Positions 1-5,273 of a DNA stretch of 5,273 nucleotides are shown piece after piece. This DNA comes from CALJTV01 sp034433775 (lineage in GTDB: Bacteria > Chloroflexota > Dehalococcoidia > GIF9 > UBA5629). Position 1 is the first letter of the stretch, and each line of letters begins with the position of its first letter. The notes under the pieces were generated by a model that saw only the letters and a list, made by a program, of their open reading frames with translations, made no database searches and had not been told where the DNA came from. The stretch covers positions 1 to 5,273 of the forward strand of contig DAOUAI010000066.1 of the NCBI GenBank assembly GCA_034433775.1, given 5' to 3'. The position numbers were made by a program, and so were the translations under genes.

Positions 1-1
1 G

Positions 2-244
2 CGGATGGATGCTTTATGTTGCAGTGCGCCGGTTATCTACAGTAATAGGGAACTTGCCATTGACATACAGAAAAAGAATTTCGAAGATGCCATAGCCTGC
101 GGTGCTGATGCCATTGTAACCTGTTGTCCGGTTTGTGATAGAGTGTTTCGCCGTCCCAGTGAGCAGTTCAATTTACCTAAGATTTTCATCACTGATTTGT
201 GCCGTATCGCTCTCGGGGAGAAGCCTTGGCCTGAGAAGGCTTGA
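2..244 (+). CDS. CCG-domain iron-sulphur protein, HdrB-like (C-terminal fragment)
   Basis: This is the 3' end of a gene that begins before the window; 80 codons are visible, in the frame starting at base 2, ending in TGA at 242-244. The fragment has the second half of a CCG domain (family DUF224, found in heterodisulfide reductase subunits B and D, glycolate oxidase GlcF and related proteins). A paired cysteine (ALCCSAP) is followed about 35 residues later by GADAIVTCCPVCDRVF, which supplies a CxxC. The tail ITDLCRIALGEKPW resembles the end of HdrB-type proteins. In HdrB these cysteines bind non-cubane 4Fe-4S clusters that handle disulfide or electron transfer. The usual glycine after the first cysteine pair is serine here. 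The protein is probably cytoplasmic. The exact partner (HdrA/HdrC, or a lactate/glycolate oxidase type complex) cannot be told because the rest of the gene and its upstream neighbours are outside the window. Confidence 0.8.
   Translation, partial: RMDALCCSAPVIYSNRELAIDIQKKNFEDAIACGADAIVTCCPVCDRVFRRPSEQFNLPKIFITDLCRIALGEKPWPEKA
221..242 (+). other. Small hairpin overlapping the stop of the HdrB-like gene
   Basis: AAGCCTT (221-227) and AAGGCTT (236-242) are perfect inverted repeats with an 8-base loop, and the right arm touches the TGA stop codon. No T-run follows (the next bases are GAGACGGGG), so it does not qualify as an intrinsic terminator. It could slow transcript decay from the 3' end or be chance. 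Confidence 0.25.
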
Positions 245-504
245 GACGGGGTCGACTCTCGGGAAATTGTCGTTTAGCTTTAGAAGCTTGCTTGGCGATA
301 CACTGACTGGTGTCTTTCTCCAATATCTCCTTGTCAGATAGCATAATAGGCGTTTGGCGCTGGAATAGCTCTATGATATGATTTAACCTAGTGTGCTTTT
401 TGTATCTTTTGAGTGCATATACGGGGACGATTTTCTCACGCTGCCGGTGCTCCAAACGGGCGCACAAATTCGGGACTGTTTGATCATGCTGTAGAGAGCT
501 TACT
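245..504. other. 260-base intergenic region without a supported gene
   Basis: This gap separates the HdrB-like gene from the ATPase gene. It holds the candidate promoter at 354-382 and a minor AGCTT/AAGCT inverted repeat at 276-288. No + strand open frame with a ribosome binding site is seen. A minus-strand frame stays open across it, but it has no separate start and no recognisable family. I checked by eye for tRNA-like arms and for the manganese-sensing yybP-ykoY riboswitch that often precedes cation ATPase genes, and recognised neither. Confidence 0.6.
354..382 (+). promoter_or_regulatory. Candidate sigma-70-type promoter for the ATPase gene
   Basis: TTGGCG at 354-359 (4 of 6 bases match TTGACA) and TATGAT at 377-382 (5 of 6 match TATAAT) are separated by 17 bases, the optimal spacing. 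A second overlapping TATGAT lies at 372-377. Transcription would start near 389, leaving a leader of about 115 bases before the GTG start at 505. This is a consensus match only, in a moderately AT-rich stretch where chance matches occur. Confidence 0.4.
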
Positions 505-3213
505 GTGAACAACGCAGTCAACTGGTACAACTTTGATGCCTCTGAGGTGCTGAGTCGACTTGGCTCAGACCCTAAGGTCGGTCTCTCTGAAGACGAAGCG
601 CAACGCCGGCTTGCTGAATGCGGACTCAATGAGCTTGCAGAGAAGAAACGGGTCTCAACGTGGCAACTTTTCCTTGAGCAATTCAAGAACTTCCTTATCA
701 TTATCCTTTTGGTGTCGGTGGCACTATCCGCTGTGCTGGGAGAAGTAGCAGATGCTATCGTCATTTTTGTCATCGTTCTGTTCGCCGCCGGGCTGGGCTT
801 TTACCAGGAGTATCGTGCTGAGCGGGCGATGGAGGCTCTGAGGAAGATGGCGGCGCCATTGGCAAGGGTAGTGCGTGATGGTCAAGAGAAGGAAGTGCCA
901 GCCTGTGAGATAGTACCCGGTGATATCGTCGTGCTGAGTACCGGCGATAAGGTGCCGGCGGATACGAGGCTTATCGAGGCGGTAAATCTGAAGACCGATG
1001 AGGCACCGCTGACCGGCGAGTCGACGCCGGTGGAGAAGACCGTCGAGCCTATAAGAGGTGAGGTATCTCTAGGCGATAGAGTGAACATGGCATTTATGGG
1101 CACGGTGGTGGTGTATGGGAGAGGGAGGGGTGTGGTCACCGCCACCGGCATGAGAACAGAGTTCGGTAAAATTGCAGCGTTGTTGCAGGAAGTGGAAAAA
1201 GAGAGGACACCTCTACAGGTCAATCTTGATAGACTGGGGAAGTATATCGGCGCGGCTGCCTTAGTTTTGTGCTTTGCTCTGGCTGGCATCGGTGTCATGC
1301 GCGGGCACGAGATACTGGAAATGGTCATCTGGGGGGTGAGCCTGGCGGTGGCAGCGGTGCCTGAAGCTTTACCAGCTGTGGTCACCATCTCGCTAGCCTT
1401 GGGTGTACAGAGGATGGTAAAACGGCATGCCCTGATCAGGAAGTTACCTGCGGTGGAGACTTTAGGTTGTACCACGTTTATCTGTTCCGACAAGACTGGC
1501 ACGCTGACACAGAACCAGATGACGGTGAAGCGCATTCTGGTTGATGACAAGGTGATTGAAATAAGCGGTAGCGGTTATCAACCCGAGGGTGGTTTTTATT
1601 ATGATGACATGCCTGTAAATGTTCGAGATGAGCCCGGGTTGAAGATGCTGCTTGAAGCGGTCGCGTTGTGTAATGATGCCTCGCTGGTCTGTATTGATGG
1701 GAACTGGCAGGTGAGAGGTGACCCCACAGAAGGTGCATTACTTGCGGCTGCCGCTAAGGCTGGACTGGAGCGGGACGAGCTGTGCCGGCGAGCTCCACGG
1801 GTCAGAGAGATACCCTTCTCTTCAGAAACGAAGATGATGACCACTATACACACGAGGTCTGACGGCGGACTGATTGCTTATTCCAAAGGTTCCCCTGAAG
1901 TGATACTCGGAGTTTGTAAATATGTTTTTCGTGGCGGGCAGACAGTGGACCTGGATGCTGAGGGGAGGGAAAGGGTGCTTAAATCGGCGCAGAGGATGGC
2001 GGAAAGTGCCTTACGTGTGCTGGGGATAGCTTACAAACTCCTGTCTGGAGAGGCTCTTGAGACTGTGAACAACGAGATGGTGTTTTTGGGTCTGGTGGGG
2101 ATGATAGACCCGCCGCGGGATGAGGCTAAAAATGCGGTGAAGTTGTGTGACCAGGCGGGGATAAAGTCGGTGATGATAACCGGGGACCACAAGCTGACAG
2201 CAATGGCTATTGCCAGGGAATTAGGGATACTTGAAGATGGTATAAGTCTTAGTGGTGAGGAATTGGATGCCCTTAGCGATGAAGAGTTTGAGAGGCTGGT
2301 GGAGAAGGTAGAAGTGTATGCACGAGTATCACCGGCACATAAACTGCGTGTGGTGGATGCGCTGGCTAAGAAGGGACATGTGGTGGCGATGACCGGCGAT
2401 GGTGTGAACGATGCGCCGGCGCTGAAAAAAGCTGATATCGGGGTGGCTATGGGTATTACCGGCACCGATGTCAGCAAAGAAGCTGCTGATATGGTGCTTA
2501 CCGATGATAACTTTGCCTCCATTGTAGCTGCAGTGGAGGAGGGCAGGGGTATTTTTGACAACATCAAAAAGTACTTGATGTACTTACTTTCCTCAAATGT
2601 TGGGGAGATATTGCTGATGGCGGCAGCTATTCTGGTTGGGCCCTTGATCGGGCTGCCTCTGGGAGCAATACCTTTAATTGCTATTCAGATACTCTTCGTT
2701 AATCTGGTGACTGATGGACTGCCGGCGATTGCGCTTTCCGTAGACCCGGCGGCGCCTGACATAATGCAACGCAAGCCGCGCCCTCGAGGGCAGGGGATTT
2801 TCACCATGCCGGTGGTGGTGCTTATAGCTGTAGGTGGGATATGGTCTTGTCTGGTAAACTTGGGGATTTTCAAATGGGCACTGGATGTGGGAAAGTCGAT
2901 GGTGGAGGCTCAGTGTCTATGTTTTCTCACCCTAATCATGATACAGTTCTTTAAGGCATATAACTTTCGCTCGGAGAGGCATTCGGTATTCAAAATTGGT
3001 ATCTTTAAAAACAAATGGCTGAATCTGGCTGTGGGCTCACAGGTCCTGCTAATGCTGATTATCATTTATGTGCCATTCTATCAGAACGTGTTCCATACCT
3101 ATCCGCTTGTCGGCTTAGACTGGACGCTTTCTATTCTCCTCTCCCTGTCCGTTTTCCCGGTGCTGGAATTGAGCAAGCTGGTGTTGCGGCGATTGGCGAA
3201 AGAAACACCATAG
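505..3213 (+). CDS. Type II P-type ATPase, probable calcium-transporting
   Basis: A complete 902-residue P-type ATPase that would pump a cation, most likely Ca2+, across the cytoplasmic membrane using ATP. Domains in order: N-terminal cation-ATPase domain (about 5-75); membrane helices M1-M2 (about 60-100); actuator domain with T170-G-E-S; M3-M4 (about 247-296); phosphorylation domain with D329 in DKTGTLT; nucleotide domain with K461 in KGSPE; T559-G-D; hinge motif TGDGVND with D632 and D636; six C-terminal helices (about 693-894). Ion-site residues match SERCA: E287 in VAAVPEALP, N698 and E701 in SSNVGE, N733, T736 and D737 in VNLVTDG. SERCA E908 aligns with Q814, as in plasma-membrane calcium pumps. 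These residues argue against a Na/K, proton or heavy-metal pump; Mn2+ transport is not excluded. GTG at 505 is the only sensible start: an in-frame TGA lies at 481-483 and a weak AGAGAG site at 493-498. The length is normal for bacterial members. Confidence 0.95.
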   Translation: MNNAVNWYNFDASEVLSRLGSDPKVGLSEDEAQRRLAECGLNELAEKKRVSTWQLFLEQFKNFLIIILLVSVALSAVLGEVADAIVIFVIVLFAAGLGFYQEYRAERAMEALRKMAAPLARVVRDGQEKEVPACEIVPGDIVVLSTGDKVPADTRLIEAVNLKTDEAPLTGESTPVEKTVEPIRGEVSLGDRVNMAFMGTVVVYGRGRGVVTATGMRTEFGKIAALLQEVEKERTPLQVNLDRLGKYIGAAALVLCFALAGIGVMRGHEILEMVIWGVSLAVAAVPEALPAVVTISLALGVQRMVKRHALIRKLPAVETLGCTTFICSDKTGTLTQNQMTVKRILVDDKVIEISGSGYQPEGGFYYDDMPVNVRDEPGLKMLLEAVALCNDASLVCIDGNWQVRGDPTEGALLAAAAKAGLERDELCRRAPRVREIPFSSETKMMTTIHTRSDGGLIAYSKGSPEVILGVCKYVFRGGQTVDLDAEGRERVLKSAQRMAESALRVLGIAYKLLSGEALETVNNEMVFLGLVGMIDPPRDEAKNAVKLCDQAGIKSVMITGDHKLTAMAIARELGILEDGISLSGEELDALSDEEFERLVEKVEVYARVSPAHKLRVVDALAKKGHVVAMTGDGVNDAPALKKADIGVAMGITGTDVSKEAADMVLTDDNFASIVAAVEEGRGIFDNIKKYLMYLLSSNVGEILLMAAAILVGPLIGLPLGAIPLIAIQILFVNLVTDGLPAIALSVDPAAPDIMQRKPRPRGQGIFTMPVVVLIAVGGIWSCLVNLGIFKWALDVGKSMVEAQCLCFLTLIMIQFFKAYNFRSERHSVFKIGIFKNKWLNLAVGSQVLLMLIIIYVPFYQNVFHTYPLVGLDWTLSILLSLSVFPVLELSKLVLRRLAKETP

Positions 3214-3253
3214 AAACCGTGCCGATAGTACCTGTTTGAGCTTGCAGTTAGGT

Positions 3254-3282
3254 TTGACTGGAATATTCTATTTTGCTAAACT
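3254..3282 (+). promoter_or_regulatory. Candidate promoter for the nuoE-nuoF-like operon
   Basis: TTGACT at 3254-3259 (5 of 6 match TTGACA) and TAAACT at 3277-3282 (4 of 6 match TATAAT) are spaced by 17 bases. Transcription would begin near 3289, just before the GGAG ribosome binding site at 3305-3308, which fits a translation start at TTG 3315. A weaker alternative pair is TTGCAG at 3242-3247 with TATTCT at 3264-3269. The gap after the ATPase gene contains no visible terminator, so read-through from upstream is also possible. Confidence 0.35.
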
Positions 3283-3314
3283 ATGTGACCGATTGCTTTT
3301 CTACGGAGAGTCCG

Positions 3315-3764
3315 TTGCCTGATGAATTAGCTCAGATAGTGGCAGAGTATGGTGGTGAGAAAGGTGCGTTAATCCCGATACTGCAAAAAGTCCAGGAAAG
3401 GTTTGGCTATCTTTCTGAGGAGGCGATTTCCCGGATAGCAAAGTTGTGCCGAGTATCTGAAAGTGAAGTATTCGGAGTAGCCTCTTTTTATGCCCAGTTC
3501 TATTTTACCCGGCGCGGTAGACACAGCATAAAGGTCTGTCTGGGTACAGCATGTCATGTGCGGGGTGGGGAGCGCATTCTGGACGAGATAAAACGGGGGC
3601 TGAGGGTGGAGTCGGGTGGCACAACTGAAGACAGCAAGTTCAGCCTTGAGAGGGTAGCTTGTTTTGGCTCTTGCGCCCTGGCACCGGTGGTGGTCATCGA
3701 TAAAGACGTCTACGGCAGAATGACTGTTTCTAAAGCCAAAGAGGTCATTACACAGTACGAATAA
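3315..3764 (+). CDS. NuoE/HndA-like NADH dehydrogenase or hydrogenase [2Fe-2S] subunit
   Basis: This encodes the small thioredoxin-fold [2Fe-2S] subunit (complex I 24 kDa family) that passes electrons alongside the NADH/FMN subunit made by the next gene. From TTG 3315 it has 149 residues, the short form usual for HndA/HydC/HymA-type and bacterial NuoE proteins. An N-terminal helical part (EYGGEKGALIPILQKVQERF, then GYLSEEA and GVASFYAQFYF) is typical of the family. The cluster ligands are all present: C75-x4-C80 in CLGTAC and C116-x3-C120 in CFGSC. I chose TTG 3315 because GGAG at 3305-3308 sits six bases upstream and a candidate promoter overlaps the more distal starts. The frame stays open to TTG 3273 (163 residues) and includes GTG 3285, but neither has a good ribosome binding site; the 14 extra residues match nothing I know. 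The family assignment is secure; whether it serves a hydrogenase, a formate dehydrogenase or a complex I-like enzyme is not shown. Confidence 0.9.
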   Translation: MPDELAQIVAEYGGEKGALIPILQKVQERFGYLSEEAISRIAKLCRVSESEVFGVASFYAQFYFTRRGRHSIKVCLGTACHVRGGERILDEIKRGLRVESGGTTEDSKFSLERVACFGSCALAPVVVIDKDVYGRMTVSKAKEVITQYE

Positions 3765-3768
3765 GGAG
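3763..3768 (+). promoter_or_regulatory. Shine-Dalgarno site fixing the TTG start of the NuoF-like gene
   Basis: AAGGAG overlaps the TAA stop (3762-3764) of the NuoE-like gene and lies six bases before TTG 3775. This is the strongest ribosome binding site in the window. It decides the non-ATG start, because the next in-frame methionine is residue 64, inside the conserved N-terminal domain. The overlap with the upstream stop suggests translational coupling of the two subunits. Confidence 0.75.
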
Positions 3769-3774
3769 TTCCCC

Positions 3775-5273
3775 TTGAATTTTGCCGATATTCAGAAGCG
3801 TGCAGTAGCCAAGTGGGAAGAATTACAGCGGAGCCCCGAATCGCGGATTTTAGTAGGTGCCGGGACATGTGGTAAAGCAGCAGGCGCTGGTGCGGTACTT
3901 AAAGCGATAGATGACGCGCTAGGACGACATGGTGTCGAGGCTACTGTTATTCAAGTTGGTTGCATGGGCTTGTGTTATGCAGAACCGATGGTCGGGATTA
4001 TAAAGCCCGGGCGCCCTCAGATTATCTACGGCAATGTGCAGCCAGAGGTTGCCACGCAATTAATCGCTGACTATGTGGCGAATGATAATCCCCGCTCCGA
4101 TTTAGCCCTGGGATGCATCGGTGATGGGAAGATAGATGGTATACCTAACCTGTTCGATTTGCCAGTGTTAAAGCCGCAAGTCAGATTAATATTACGCAAC
4201 TGCGGTCTTATTGACCCTGAAAACATTGACCATTATATTGCTAACGGTGGTTACAGCGGACTTGTGAAGGCGCTGAGCATGTCTCCAGAAGCTATTATAG
4301 AGGAGATAAAGCGATCAGGTCTGCGAGGACGTGGAGGCGCTGGCTTTCCCACGGGACAAAAATGGGAGTTCTGTCGGCGGGCTCCGGGGACGGAAAAGTA
4401 TATAGTGTGCAACGCTGATGAGGGCGACCCCGGGGCTTTTATGAACCGTTCTTTGCTTGAAGGCGACCCTCATTCCGTACTCGAGGGCATGGTCATTGGT
4501 GCTTATGCTATCGGGGCAAACCATGGCTATATTTATTGCCGTGCTGAATACCCGCTGGCACTGGAGAGATTGCGCCTGGCGCTCAAACAAATGGAGGAGT
4601 ACGGGTTAATAGGGGACAACATATTAGGTTCGGGATTTAATTTTCACATAAAGATCAAAGAGGGAGCGGGGGCTTTTGTTTGTGGGGAAGAGACTGCGCT
4701 GTTAGCTTCTATCGAAGGTAAACGCGGGATGCCACGGTCGCGCCCGCCCTTCCCGGCGATTTCCGGTCTATGGGGCAAGCCAACTAATATAAACAATGTT
4801 GAGACCTGGGCAAACGCTGCTTTGATTTTGCAGCGGGGTGCTGACTGGTATGCGCAGTATGGCGCGGAAAGGAGTAAAGGGACGAAGACCTTTGCTCTGG
4901 TAGGCAAAGTTGAGCGCACCGGGCTAATTGAGGTGCCACTGGGTATTACCTTGCGCCAGATTATCTATGATATAGGTGGTGGTATCCTGAAAGGGAAGAA
5001 ATTTAAGGCGGTGCAGACCGGTGGTCCTTCGGGTGGCTGCTTGCCAGCATCGTTGCTTGATTCTCCTGTGGACTACGAGTCATTGACCGCTGCCGGGTCG
5101 ATCATGGGCTCGGGGGGCATGATTGTAGCCGATGAAGATACCTGCATGGTGGACTTGACTAAATACTTCCTCACTTTCACTCAGGCGGAGTCGTGTGGCA
5201 AATGTCCGCCATGCCGTGTGGGCACGCGACAGATGCTTGACATTCTGACCCGTATTGTCCGGGGTGAAGGTAA
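3775..5273 (+). CDS. NuoF/HndC/HydB-like NADH- and FMN-binding iron-sulphur subunit (3' truncated)
   Basis: The gene runs off the right edge after 499 open codons. It encodes the flavoprotein (complex I 51 kDa family) that exchanges electrons between NAD(P)H, FMN and iron-sulphur clusters. An N-terminal thioredoxin-like ferredoxin domain (about 23-105; C32, C63, C67) is present, as in HndC/HydB but not in classical NuoF. Then come the nucleotide-binding motif RGRGGAGFPTGQKW (184-197), the FMN region NADEGDPGAF (213-222), GAGAFVCGEETALL (297-310), the GKPTNINNVET segment (334-344), a SLBB-like stretch (about 375-430), and ESCGKCPPCRVGT (472-484), giving three of the four ligands of the 4Fe-4S cluster equivalent to N3. 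The fourth cysteine, about 40 residues on, and any C-terminal 2x4Fe-4S ferredoxin domain lie outside. It starts at TTG with a strong ribosome binding site 11 bases after the NuoE-like stop. It would work in the cytoplasm with that subunit and a catalytic partner encoded downstream. Confidence 0.93.
   Translation, partial: MNFADIQKRAVAKWEELQRSPESRILVGAGTCGKAAGAGAVLKAIDDALGRHGVEATVIQVGCMGLCYAEPMVGIIKPGRPQIIYGNVQPEVATQLIADYVANDNPRSDLALGCIGDGKIDGIPNLFDLPVLKPQVRLILRNCGLIDPENIDHYIANGGYSGLVKALSMSPEAIIEEIKRSGLRGRGGAGFPTGQKWEFCRRAPGTEKYIVCNADEGDPGAFMNRSLLEGDPHSVLEGMVIGAYAIGANHGYIYCRAEYPLALERLRLALKQMEEYGLIGDNILGSGFNFHIKIKEGAGAFVCGEETALLASIEGKRGMPRSRPPFPAISGLWGKPTNINNVETWANAALILQRGADWYAQYGAERSKGTKTFALVGKVERTGLIEVPLGITLRQIIYDIGGGILKGKKFKAVQTGGPSGGCLPASLLDSPVDYESLTAAGSIMGSGGMIVADEDTCMVDLTKYFLTFTQAESCGKCPPCRVGTRQMLDILTRIVRGEG

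Noticed and set aside
135..341. 68-codon + strand open frame crossing the end of the HdrB-like gene
   Set aside because: It overlaps the well-supported HdrB-like frame for half its length, has no ribosome binding site, and its translation is low-complexity Ser/Leu-rich with no recognisable domain.
389..504. Possible cation-sensing riboswitch (yybP-ykoY or NiCo type) in the ATPase leader
   Set aside because: The ATPase context made this worth looking for, but I could not find the conserved loop sequences or a paired structure of those classes. A covariance-model search of bases 245-504 would settle it.
1098..1135. G-rich run (GGG tracts at 1098, 1117, 1123 and 1127) as a G-quadruplex
   Set aside because: The first loop would be about 16 bases long, and the tract encodes the ordinary glycine/arginine-rich part of the actuator domain (YGRGRGVV), so codon content explains it.
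882..2567. Several long minus-strand open frames inside the ATPase gene
   Set aside because: They lie entirely antisense to a gene with complete P-type ATPase motifs and translate to Ser/Thr/Ala/Pro-rich sequences typical of antisense shadows.
3015..3239. 74-codon + strand frame overlapping the ATPase 3' end
   Set aside because: It is out of frame with conserved M9-M10 helices, has no ribosome binding site, and matches no family I know.
4315..4919. Two 91-codon minus-strand frames inside the NuoF-like gene
   Set aside because: They are antisense to the conserved nucleotide- and FMN-binding motifs and have no independent coding signal.

Overview
The window reads as an ordinary stretch of chromosome from an anaerobic bacterium with energy metabolism built on iron-sulphur and flavin electron carriers. 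All genes are on the + strand. The closest match I can suggest from memory is an anaerobic Chloroflexota/Dehalococcoidia-like lineage, based on the gene types, roughly 50% GC and use of GTG/TTG starts. This is a guess; no marker gene fixes the taxonomy.

Layout: (1) at the left edge, the last 80 codons of a CCG-domain (heterodisulfide reductase subunit B-like) iron-sulphur protein; (2) a 260-base non-coding gap with a small hairpin at the end of the first gene and a plausible sigma-70-type promoter; (3) a complete 902-residue type II P-type ATPase, most likely a calcium pump, starting with GTG; (4) a 59-base gap (about 100 bases if the preferred downstream start is used) with a candidate promoter; (5) a NuoE/HndA/HydC-like [2Fe-2S] thioredoxin-fold subunit; (6) immediately downstream, a NuoF/HndC/HydB-like NADH- and FMN-binding subunit with an N-terminal ferredoxin-like domain, cut off by the right edge inside its 4Fe-4S region.

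The last two genes form a clear operon. The first one's stop codon overlaps the Shine-Dalgarno sequence of the second. Together they make the NADH-oxidising/reducing module used by complex I-like, electron-bifurcating hydrogenase and NAD-dependent formate dehydrogenase complexes; the catalytic partner would be encoded to the right of the window. The HdrB-like protein at the left also belongs to thiol/disulfide or electron-bifurcating redox chemistry. The ATPase between them is probably an independent transcription unit for ion homeostasis.

I found no RNA gene, CRISPR array, insertion sequence or convincing novel system. The points worth a second look are the non-ATG starts of all three genes that begin in the window, the likely 3315 start of the NuoE-like gene, the Glu-to-Gln change in the predicted ATPase ion site, and the three-cysteine N-terminal domain of the NuoF-like protein.
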